Below are positions 57,611 to 64,000 of a DNA stretch of 64,000 nt, one piece after another. The number at the start of each line of letters is the position of its first letter. The first letter of the stretch is position 1. A model generated the notes under the pieces. It ran no database searches, had not been told where the DNA came from, and saw only the letters and a program-made list of their open reading frames with translations. The position numbers and the translations under genes are program-made. This DNA is from Acetomicrobium hydrogeniformans ATCC BAA-1850 (GTDB lineage Bacteria; Synergistota; Synergistia; Synergistales; Acetomicrobiaceae), in NCBI RefSeq assembly GCF_000160455.2, contig NZ_ACJX03000001.1:1250001-1314000 (forward strand). Direction: 5' to 3'.

Positions 57611-58264
57611 TTACACCCATTCGCTCGTAAAGTTTTCTAAATGTTTCGTTTGATTGAGCAGGGTTAGGCAATAGCCTCTAGCTTCGTCGTGTACGATTAT
57701 ACTGTATGAAGCTGTATCGACGTGTATCCGCCAAAAATAGGGATCGGATATTTGAATGCATGCTGCTATCAAAGGTTTAAGTACGGCACGATGGCTGACG
57801 ATTAATAAAGTCTTTTCTCTGTGCTTTTGTACCAAAAATTCCAAAGTGGAGAAAGCTCTCTTTTGTACGTCCGAAATGCTTTCGGCATTCGGAAGTTTGA
57901 GGCGTTCCGGAGATTTTATCCACAGGCTCCATTCTTCTGGGTATTCCTGCATTATCTCCTTCTTTTTTCTCCCTTCCCAGGGGCCAAGAGATATATTGGT
58001 AAAGCCCTGCAGTGCCGTCACGGGGATATTGCCCATTCTTTGGGAAATTATTTGAGCGGTTTCTGCGGATCTTTTCAGGGGGCTTGTGAATATGAAGTCC
58101 ACCCTTTCCAAATTTGCGATCTCCTCTGCCAAAGATTGGGCTTGTCTGACTCCATTTTTGTTTAAAGGAAAGTCGCTTCGCCCTCTGAATAAACCCTCTA
58201 CATTTCCTTCACATTCTCCGTGTCGGACGAGTATAATTTTGGTTGTTTCAGCCGGATCTGCCAT
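57611..58264 (-). CDS. Histidine phosphatase family protein
   Basis: A 217-residue branch-1 histidine phosphatase. It has the catalytic motif L-V-R-H-G-E-C-E-G-N (R-H-G at about 14-16), the T-S-P-L-K-R-S-A-E-T-A block, L-G-P-W-E-G-R and the second His in V-S-H-R-A-V-L. The Gly after the His in the usual H-G-G is Arg-Ala here. The substrate is unknown; it is a distant paralogue of the gene at 25082. G-G-A-G-G lies 8 bases before the ATG. Confidence 0.9.
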   Translation of the reverse strand: MADPAETTKIILVRHGECEGNVEGLFRGRSDFPLNKNGVRQAQSLAEEIANLERVDFIFTSPLKRSAETAQIISQRMGNIPVTALQGFTNISLGPWEGRKKKEIMQEYPEEWSLWIKSPERLKLPNAESISDVQKRAFSTLEFLVQKHREKTLLIVSHRAVLKPLIAACIQISDPYFWRIHVDTASYSIIVHDEARGYCLTLLNQTKHLENFTSEWV

Positions 58265-58388
58265 TCTATCATCCTCCAGGGTACGGGTCTTCGTTTAGAT
58301 AATTTTACACCTAAATTCAGCCAAAACGCAGGTTAGGGATGTCGTAAAACTTGCGCAATTCATCGGGGCTGCCCAAAGAGAGCTTTAT

Positions 58389-58417
58389 TTGACCTGTCTT
58401 GACAATTGGCATATAAA
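58389..58417 (+). promoter_or_regulatory. Promoter of the hrcA-dnaK operon
   Basis: TTGACC (58389-58394) and TATAAA (58412-58417) with the ideal 17-base spacer, both 5/6 to consensus. The start of transcription would be near 58424, putting the CIRCE operator in the leader. A second TTGACA at 58399 lacks a well-placed -10 box. Confidence 0.75.
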
Positions 58418-58441
58418 GTTGCTAATCTATCTTGCGGACAA

Positions 58442-58468
58442 TTAGCACTTAAAGGGTGTAAGTGCTAA
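58442..58468 (+). promoter_or_regulatory. CIRCE operator (HrcA binding site)
   Basis: TTAGCACTT, a 9-base spacer, and AAGTGCTAA: the inverted repeat bound by HrcA. It differs from the textbook form only in the last arm base (T/A instead of C/G), symmetrically. It lies 29 bases before the hrcA start, so the heat-shock operon is autoregulated. Confidence 0.95.
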
Positions 58469-58497
58469 TTCGGTTCCCGGCTCCGGGGGGTGATAAG

Positions 58498-59505
58498 ATG
58501 TTGACGGAGCGACAGTTGGAAATATTGTATTCTGTAGTTCACGAATATATACGGACAGGAGAGCCCGTAGGCTCGAGGACTATATCTAAAAAATACCTTA
58601 CCAATAGAAGCGCTGCGACAATCCGCAACGAAATGGCAGATTTGGAGGAAGCGGGATTTTTACACCAGCCTTATACATCGGCGGGACGTGTGCCGACGTC
58701 TAAGGCCTATAGGGTATATGTGGACATGATACTTCAAAGAGATTCGCTTCAGGTTCCCGTAACTGCCCGAGAGAAACTCAGGTCTTTAAAGGAAGAGAAA
58801 AGAAGCATAGAGAACATGCTATCCTATCTGACTCAATTATTGGGCAGCATTACCCATTATATATCGCTTGCAGGCATAACTGTGCTGAACGATGCAACTT
58901 TACGCAGATTGGATCTGGTCAAAGTGGACAGTCATCACGTGCTCCTCGTTATAATACTCGAAGGCGGGCTCGTGCATCACGACATAATCAGGACGGAGCG
59001 CGATGTCTCACAGGAAGAACTAAATGACTTGACTTCCTATCTCAATGGGGTTATAGCTGGGCGTACATGGCTTGAAGCGCGGGATCTTATTAGAGAGAGG
59101 GTTTTCCGTGAGCTGGTTCATTATGCTGAAATATGTATGCAGACCCTGGATGAGGTAGATTATGTGTTAAAAAAGTCCCGTTACAGATTTTTTACTGGTG
59201 GAACCAGCAACATACTGTTGTTGCCCGACTTCAGGGATACGGAGAAGCTGCGCTCCCTGCTAGTCCTCCTTGAAAATGAGGAGGAATTTGCAAAGATCGT
59301 CGATGCCTGTGCTACCGATGAACCTATTTCCGTTATAATTGGGGACGAAAATCCCGTCAATGCTATGAAAGATTGCTCTCTGGTCCTGGCCAGTGCCGAA
59401 AGCGGAGTTAAAAGGACGATTATAGGAGTTATAGGGCCGGTCAGGATGGACTACGAGGGGACGATTGGAGTGCTGGAGCTTCTCTGTGAACAGCTTTTAA
59501 ACTAA
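58498..59505 (+). CDS. hrcA: Heat-inducible transcription repressor HrcA
   Basis: HrcA represses the dnaK operon by binding CIRCE, with GroEL as its folding sensor in other bacteria. The 335-residue product has an N-terminal winged helix (about 1-80: V-G-S-R-T-I-S-K-K-Y, A-A-T-I-R-N-E-M-A-D-L-E-E-A-G) followed by Q-P-Y-T-S-A-G-R-V-P-T-S-K-A-Y-R, and a GAF-like dimer region. ATG 58498 with G-G-G-G-G-G-T-G-A-T upstream is chosen; the longer frame from 58462 would cover the CIRCE edge. Confidence 0.97.
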   Translation: MLTERQLEILYSVVHEYIRTGEPVGSRTISKKYLTNRSAATIRNEMADLEEAGFLHQPYTSAGRVPTSKAYRVYVDMILQRDSLQVPVTAREKLRSLKEEKRSIENMLSYLTQLLGSITHYISLAGITVLNDATLRRLDLVKVDSHHVLLVIILEGGLVHHDIIRTERDVSQEELNDLTSYLNGVIAGRTWLEARDLIRERVFRELVHYAEICMQTLDEVDYVLKKSRYRFFTGGTSNILLLPDFRDTEKLRSLLVLLENEEEFAKIVDACATDEPISVIIGDENPVNAMKDCSLVLASAESGVKRTIIGVIGPVRMDYEGTIGVLELLCEQLLN

Positions 59506-59530
59506 GATTGCAAGAAGGGGGAATTGCGAG

Positions 59531-60172
59531 TTGTGCCGTGAAAATTCGAAGACAAAGCCCTGCGAAGAGGTTTCGCAGGAAGAGCTTTGCTGTAAAGATC
59601 AACACGATGAAATCGAAGATATCATCGATATGGCCTATGAAGGCGACTATAATGCAGAAGAGCTTATGAAGGAAAAGGCTGCCCTGGAAGGTGAGCTGGC
59701 CGATTTAAAGAGACAATACGAGGCCCTGTACAGCGAAGCGGCTAGAATAAAAGCCGACTTTTACAATTATAAAAGAAGGACGGAGTCCAATGTCGAAAGG
59801 CTAAGGAATTCGGCTCTAACCGAGATTATACTTGAGCTATTGCCCGTAGTCGATAATTTCGAACGGGCATTAAACTCTGAGGAGGACAAGGACACGCCCC
59901 TTTATAAAGGCGTTTCCTTGATCTATCGACAGCTTTTGAGCGTTATTGAAAAATTTGATATGGCTCCAATTAAAAGCATCGGGGAGGCCTTTGATCCATC
60001 TTTGCACGAAGCCGTCGCCGTAGAGGAGATATCTGATACAGAACTGGACGGAAAGATCGTCAAAGAGATTCAGCGAGGATATGTCTTAAAGGGAGAAGTC
60101 ATCAGACCGGCAAAGGTTATAGTTGGCAAATTGACCGATGAAACAGAAGAAGAGGTGGGTAAGGATGAGTAA
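59531..60172 (+). CDS. grpE: Nucleotide exchange factor GrpE
   Basis: GrpE releases ADP from DnaK. The 213-residue product has an acidic, Cys-containing N-terminus, a long coiled coil (about 50-95: [12 protein letters not shown]) and the C-terminal beta domain with the signature V-G-K-L ending after [17 protein letters not shown] start at 59531 behind A-A-G-G-G-G-G. The 3' end overlaps the dnaK start by 8 bases. Confidence 0.96.
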   Translation: MCRENSKTKPCEEVSQEELCCKDQHDEIEDIIDMAYEGDYNAEELMKEKAALEGELADLKRQYEALYSEAARIKADFYNYKRRTESNVERLRNSALTEIILELLPVVDNFERALNSEEDKDTPLYKGVSLIYRQLLSVIEKFDMAPIKSIGEAFDPSLHEAVAVEEISDTELDGKIVKEIQRGYVLKGEVIRPAKVIVGKLTDETEEEVGKDE

Positions 60173-62000
60173 AGTCGTAGGAATTGACCTGGGAACGACT
60201 AACAGCGTAGTTGCGGTTAAAGAAGGAGATAATATAACAGTTATTCCAAGTGCCGAGGGAAGCAGGCTAACGCCTTCGGTGGTAGCTTTTACCAAGGACG
60301 GAGAGCGCCTTGTTGGTCAGTTGGCCAAAAGACAGGCGGTTATAAATCCGGAACGTACTGTTATGTCGATAAAAAGGAAAATGGGTAGCGATTATAAAGT
60401 CAAAATTGACGACAAAGAATACACTCCACAAGAGATCTCGGCCATGATCCTGCAGAAGATGAAAAAGGACGCCGAGGATTATTTGGGCGAGGAGGTGACA
60501 AAGGCAGTCATAACGGTTCCGGCTTATTTTACCGATGCCCAAAGACAGGCAACGAAGGACGCAGGCAAGATCGCCGGTCTGGAGGTTCTTCGAATAATTA
60601 ACGAACCCACGGCAGCCTGTTTGGCCTACGGTATGGATAGGGGCGGAGAGTTCAAGGTGCTAGTCTTCGACCTGGGCGGAGGTACCTTTGACGTCTCCAT
60701 CCTGGACGTAGGAGAGGGAGTTTATGAGGTCATGGCCACCAGCGGCGACAACCATTTGGGTGGAGATGACTGGGATCAGCGGCTGGTGGAATGGATGATC
60801 GCCGAGTTTAAGCGTAAAGAGGGTGTCGACTTAAGCAAGGACAAGATGGCCCTTCAGAGGCTTCGTGAGGCGGCGGAAAAGGCAAAGATAGAGTTGTCTT
60901 CCATGTCGGAGACGACAATATCGCTTCCTTACATCACTGCCGATCAGAATGGACCCAAACACCTGGAGCTTGAAATAACCAGGGCTAAATTCGAGGAAAT
61001 GACGGCAGACTTGCTGGAAAGGGTTGTCGGTCCGGTACAAAAGGCCCTATCCGACGCTGGCCTTACTCCGGATCAGGTGGACAAAATATTGTTGGTCGGA
61101 GGTTCCACGCGCATGCCTATGGTGCAACGCAAGATAAAGGAACTTCTGGGCAAGGAGCCGACGAAGGGGATAAATCCCGACGAATGCGTGGCCATAGGCG
61201 CGGCCATTCAAGGTGCCATATTGGCGGGCGAACATAAAGACATCGTTTTAGTGGATGTAACTCCTCTGTCCTTGGGTGTCGAAACCTTGGGAGGTGTCTT
61301 TACGAAGATCATCGAAAGAAATACGGCTATTCCCGTGTCGAAGAGTCAAATATTTACTACTGCCGTGGATAACCAGACGCAGGTAGAGATACACGTTTTG
61401 CAGGGAGAAAGGCCGATGGCAGCGGATAACGTTTCTTTGGGCAGGTTCTTCCTTGACGGCATACCTCCTGCACCTCGCGGAGTGCCTCAGATAGAGGTAA
61501 CATTTAACATAGACGTCAACGGCATCCTAAATGTTACGGCCAAAGATCTCGCCACAGGAAAGGCGCAGCACATTACCATTCAGTCATCCAGGCTGTCGGA
61601 GGACGAGATAGAGCGCATGCGAAGGGAAGCGGAGGCCAACGAAGAGGCCGACAGAAGAAAAAGAGAACTTGCCGATGCGAGAAACGAAGCCGATAGTGCA
61701 GTCTATAACGCCGAAAAACTGCTCAAAGAGCTGGGAGATAAAGTAACCCAAGAAGAAAAGGACAAGGTGGGGTCCAAGATAGAAGCCGTCAGACAGGCCT
61801 TAAGCAAGGATGACGTATTAGCGATCAAGTCCGCCTGCGAGGAGCTGACGAAAGATCTCAACGAGTTGGCTGTTAGGCTCTATTCCCAGGCTTCGCAGGG
61901 AAAAGCAGGAGTTGGAACAGCCGAAGAAGGCTCACAGCAGAGCGGTTCCGGTGATGGTTCGACTGTAGATGCTCAATATAAAGACCATGGGCAGGCTTAA
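60165..62000 (+). CDS. dnaK: Chaperone DnaK (Hsp70)
   Basis: An ATP-dependent folding chaperone of 611 residues. It has the G-I-D-L-G-T-T-N-S start, V-I-T-V-P-A-Y-F, the [14 protein letters not shown] segment, [11 protein letters not shown], the linker V-D-V-T-P-L-S-L-G, a substrate domain and a Gln/Gly/Ser-rich tail. ATG 60165, with A-G-A-G-G-T-G-G upstream, is the true start; the frame open from 60138 adds residues not found in DnaK. Confidence 0.98.
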   Translation: MSKVVGIDLGTTNSVVAVKEGDNITVIPSAEGSRLTPSVVAFTKDGERLVGQLAKRQAVINPERTVMSIKRKMGSDYKVKIDDKEYTPQEISAMILQKMKKDAEDYLGEEVTKAVITVPAYFTDAQRQATKDAGKIAGLEVLRIINEPTAACLAYGMDRGGEFKVLVFDLGGGTFDVSILDVGEGVYEVMATSGDNHLGGDDWDQRLVEWMIAEFKRKEGVDLSKDKMALQRLREAAEKAKIELSSMSETTISLPYITADQNGPKHLELEITRAKFEEMTADLLERVVGPVQKALSDAGLTPDQVDKILLVGGSTRMPMVQRKIKELLGKEPTKGINPDECVAIGAAIQGAILAGEHKDIVLVDVTPLSLGVETLGGVFTKIIERNTAIPVSKSQIFTTAVDNQTQVEIHVLQGERPMAADNVSLGRFFLDGIPPAPRGVPQIEVTFNIDVNGILNVTAKDLATGKAQHITIQSSRLSEDEIERMRREAEANEEADRRKRELADARNEADSAVYNAEKLLKELGDKVTQEEKDKVGSKIEAVRQALSKDDVLAIKSACEELTKDLNELAVRLYSQASQGKAGVGTAEEGSQQSGSGDGSTVDAQYKDHGQA

Positions 62001-62013
62001 GAGGTGACCAAAA

Positions 62014-63147
62014 TTGGCAGGTCCCTCTAAGGGGAAGGATTATTATGAAATATTAGGCGTAGGACGGGATGCATCGCAAGAGGAGATAAAGAGGGCGTAC
62101 AGAAAGCTGGTGCGTCAATACCATCCTGACGCCAATCCCGGAAATAAAGAGGCGGAGGAAAGGTTCAAGCTCATTAACGAAGCTTATGAGGTTTTGAGCG
62201 ATCCGCAAAAAAAGGCCCAATATGATCAATTTGGCTTTGTGGGCGACGTGCCGCCTCAGGGCGGCGAGGGCCCCTGGGATTTTGGCGGATTTGAAGACCT
62301 TTTCGGGGACCTCTTTGGTGATTTTTTTGGAGGATTCGGGTCAAGGAGAGACGCCAGATCACCGCAAAGGGGCATGGATCTGGAGATGCCCCTTACCGTT
62401 ACGTTGAGGGAGGCGGCTTTTGGTGCGTCTAAAGTGGTGTATATCCCCAGATGGGAGAACTGCAGGACCTGTGGCGGCAGTGGAGCGGCTCCCGGAACTT
62501 CTCCGGAACGTTGTCCCCACTGCGGTGGAAAGGGGCAGGTGGAGTCCAGGTCTAGGAGTCCCTTTGGAGAGTTTGTAACCGTAAGGACCTGTCCCCATTG
62601 CGGTGGTTCGGGGAAAGTCATCAAAAACCCTTGCAAGGAATGTGGTGGCCGGGGCAAGACAAGGGTCAGACATAAAGTGGAAGTTAACATTCCCCCTGGC
62701 ATCGATACTGGCATGCGCCTCAGGATAAGGGGAGAGGGCGAGGAAGGCAGAAACGGCGGACCGCCGGGAGACCTCTATTTGGTGATAGAAGTGGAGGAGG
62801 ATCCCGTCTTCAAGAGGCAGGGAGACGATCTCCATGTGAGGGTGGAGGTCCCCTTTCCCATAGCGGCCTTAGGAGGCAAGATATCCGTTCCCACTCTTGA
62901 AGGAGAAGAGGAGATAGAGATAAATCCAGGCACGCAGTCGGGCTCCATTAAAAGGTTGAAGGGTCTGGGCATGCCTCGACAGAGGGGCAGCGGGAGAGGT
63001 GATCTGATAGCTCACATAAACATTGCCGTTCCCCGTAATCTCACCGACAAACAAAGGGCATTAATTGAGGCCTTGGCCATGGAGATGGACGTACCAATAA
63101 AGGCCTCAGGGTTGTTCGATAAGATTAAGGGCCTTTTTGCCCAGTAA
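62014..63147 (+). CDS. dnaJ: Chaperone DnaJ (Hsp40)
   Basis: The DnaK co-chaperone of 377 residues. It has a J domain (about 8-75) with H-P-D at Y-H-P-D-A-N-P-G, and a Gly/Phe-rich linker (about 80-115). Four zinc-binding C-x-x-C-x-G-x-G repeats ([32 protein letters not shown]) and C-terminal substrate domains follow. TTG start at 62014 behind A-G-A-G-G-T-G. It ends the heat-shock operon at a terminator. Confidence 0.98.
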   Translation: MAGPSKGKDYYEILGVGRDASQEEIKRAYRKLVRQYHPDANPGNKEAEERFKLINEAYEVLSDPQKKAQYDQFGFVGDVPPQGGEGPWDFGGFEDLFGDLFGDFFGGFGSRRDARSPQRGMDLEMPLTVTLREAAFGASKVVYIPRWENCRTCGGSGAAPGTSPERCPHCGGKGQVESRSRSPFGEFVTVRTCPHCGGSGKVIKNPCKECGGRGKTRVRHKVEVNIPPGIDTGMRLRIRGEGEEGRNGGPPGDLYLVIEVEEDPVFKRQGDDLHVRVEVPFPIAALGGKISVPTLEGEEEIEINPGTQSGSIKRLKGLGMPRQRGSGRGDLIAHINIAVPRNLTDKQRALIEALAMEMDVPIKASGLFDKIKGLFAQ

Positions 63148-63183
63148 CTTCTTCAAAGTGGACGATAGATTCCGTTAAAATCG

Positions 63184-63216
63184 ACTCAAGGGGAGCGAAT
63201 GCTCCCCTTGAGTTTT
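63184..63216 (+). terminator. Terminator after dnaJ
   Basis: A perfect 13-base-pair stem (63184-63196 with 63201-63213), a GAAT loop and a TTTT tail, 36 bases after dnaJ. It separates the heat-shock operon from prmA, or acts as a partial stop if prmA is read from the same promoter. Confidence 0.92.
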
Positions 63217-63253
63217 CGGAAAATGCACATTGATGACTACGGAGATGATATTT

Positions 63254-64000
63254 ATGGGTAATGAATCCTTCTGGTGGTATATTATTTTACGATCTAAATC
63301 TGATTGCGAGGAACTCTTTTACTACATCGCCCAAATATCGGATAGCATGGGGGCCGAAGTTTACGAAAAACAAAATTGTATCGAGGCTAAGATATATTAT
63401 CGATCCGATATAAGCATTGAAGATTGTGTTAGAAAAGTATCGTCGTTGCTGGAAGGATTTGAAGGGGTAGATATCATTGAAGTGGGTGAAGCAAGATGGC
63501 ACCCCTGGCTTAAGAAGCACTTGGAGGCCTTCCCTCCACTTCCCATCGGGAAGGGTTTGGTCGTATTGGCGCCGTGGCACAAAGAAGATGCCCCACAGGG
63601 CAGAGTTCACATTTATATAGAACCTGGAACTGCCTTTGGAACGGGTTATCACGCAAGCACCCAAATTGCTCTGGAGCTTCTTGAGAGAAACTTGAAGTCG
63701 GGATGGAAAGTTTTGGATGTGGGAACAGGTTCGGGCATACTTGCCTTAGCTGCGCTCAAACTTGGGGCCTCTGAGGTCGTGGCAAGGGATGTTGATCCGG
63801 CCGTTAGGGAGGAAGTCGAAAAGAACATGATTTTAAATGACATAACCTCTGGGCTTAAGCTTGATATTGGGGATGGAGTCAAGGGATTGAAGGAGAAAGT
63901 TGATCTTATAACGGCAAATATACTATACGAGCCCTTGGTTTCTATGTTAACTTCGTTTAGTAGGTTGATCTGCGACCATGGCCTTATAATACTATCGGGC
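63254..64000 (+). CDS. prmA: Ribosomal protein L11 methyltransferase PrmA (3' partial)
   Basis: PrmA methylates ribosomal protein L11. The visible 249 residues run off the right edge without a stop. They show the PrmA substrate loop E-P-G-T-A-F-G-T-G-Y-H-A-S-T (usually G-T-G-x-H-x-T-T), then the S-adenosylmethionine motif L-D-V-G-T-G-S-G-I-L-A-L-A-A and the T-A-N-I-L-Y-E-P-L segment. ATG 63254 has G-G-A-G 9 bases upstream. prmA following dnaJ is common in Firmicutes-type operons. Confidence 0.95.
   Translation, partial: MGNESFWWYIILRSKSDCEELFYYIAQISDSMGAEVYEKQNCIEAKIYYRSDISIEDCVRKVSSLLEGFEGVDIIEVGEARWHPWLKKHLEAFPPLPIGKGLVVLAPWHKEDAPQGRVHIYIEPGTAFGTGYHASTQIALELLERNLKSGWKVLDVGTGSGILALAALKLGASEVVARDVDPAVREEVEKNMILNDITSGLKLDIGDGVKGLKEKVDLITANILYEPLVSMLTSFSRLICDHGLIILSG

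Noticed and set aside
58462-58497. Upstream start for hrcA
   Set aside because: It would place the start next to the CIRCE operator and remove the strong ribosome site before ATG 58498.
60138-60164. Nine extra N-terminal residues on DnaK
   Set aside because: DnaK begins at [14 protein letters not shown], with its own ribosome site at 60151.
1-64000. CRISPR arrays, insertion sequences, prophage or integrase genes
   Set aside because: Looked for direct repeats with regular spacers and for transposase or integrase motifs; none seen. Gene order is housekeeping throughout.

Overview
The window comes from a motile, diderm (LPS-bearing) anaerobe-type bacterium. Flagellar and chemotaxis genes have a Firmicutes-like layout (fliY with a CheC-like N-terminus, cheC, cheD, fliW, csrA, fapA, CIRCE/hrcA). 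They sit next to a complete set of outer-membrane genes (bamA, lpxD/C/A/I/B/K, kds genes, msbA, waaA). This mixture, with LpxI instead of LpxH and a three-POTRA BamA, fits the phylum Synergistota (Acetomicrobium/Anaerobaculum-like). That assignment is inference from gene content, not from a database match.

Layout. (1) 1-20.3 kb, + strand: one nearly gapless flagellar export, switch and chemotaxis operon: fliL(partial)-fliM-fliY-cheY-fliO-fliP-fliQ-fliR-flhB-flhA-flhF-flhG-pilZ-cheB-cheA-cheC-cheD-unknown tail-anchored protein-fliA-fapA-three unknown genes. (2) 20.4-23.8 kb: S1-domain protein, DUF501 protein, Ppx/GppA phosphatase, argH. (3) 23.9-25.0 kb: tRNA-Lys, tRNA-Glu, tRNA-Thr, then fliW-csrA and a strong terminator. 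(4) 25.1-27.0 kb: histidine phosphatase, a small sigma-70 factor and a single-span membrane protein. (5) 27.0-50.0 kb: envelope island with bamA, a second outer-membrane protein, lpxD-lpxC-fabZ-lpxA-kdsC-lptF/G-lpxI-lpxB-lpxB-like-msbA, an oppositely oriented Na/Pi cotransporter, then an lpxK::lpxB-like fusion-kdsB-kdsA-kdsD-waaA-kdnB-kdnA. (6) 50-58.3 kb: rimI(-), unknown, cstA, small cory-CC-star-like protein, ArsA/Get3-type ATPase, then minus-strand zinc ribbon, DUF554, secreted unknown, folK, folP and a histidine phosphatase. (7) 58.4-64 kb: CIRCE-regulated hrcA-grpE-dnaK-dnaJ operon followed by prmA, which runs off the right edge.

How it works together. Region 1 builds the type III export gate and the C-ring, places the flagellum (FlhF/FlhG), and runs adaptation (CheB, CheC, CheD, CheA, CheY). 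FliW-CsrA in region 3 is the post-transcriptional flagellin control pair. Region 5 carries most of lipid A and Kdo synthesis plus export across the inner membrane. The final gene pair there (an Fe-type alcohol dehydrogenase and a DegT-type aminotransferase), with a KdsB altered in two signature motifs, points to replacement of Kdo by 8-amino-Kdo in the LPS core.

The best candidates for something not yet well described are the 766-residue LpxK::LpxB-like fusion, the predicted 8-amino-Kdo branch, the outer-membrane protein next to BamA, the sigma factor/membrane protein pair in front of bamA, and the tail-anchored protein in the chemotaxis operon.
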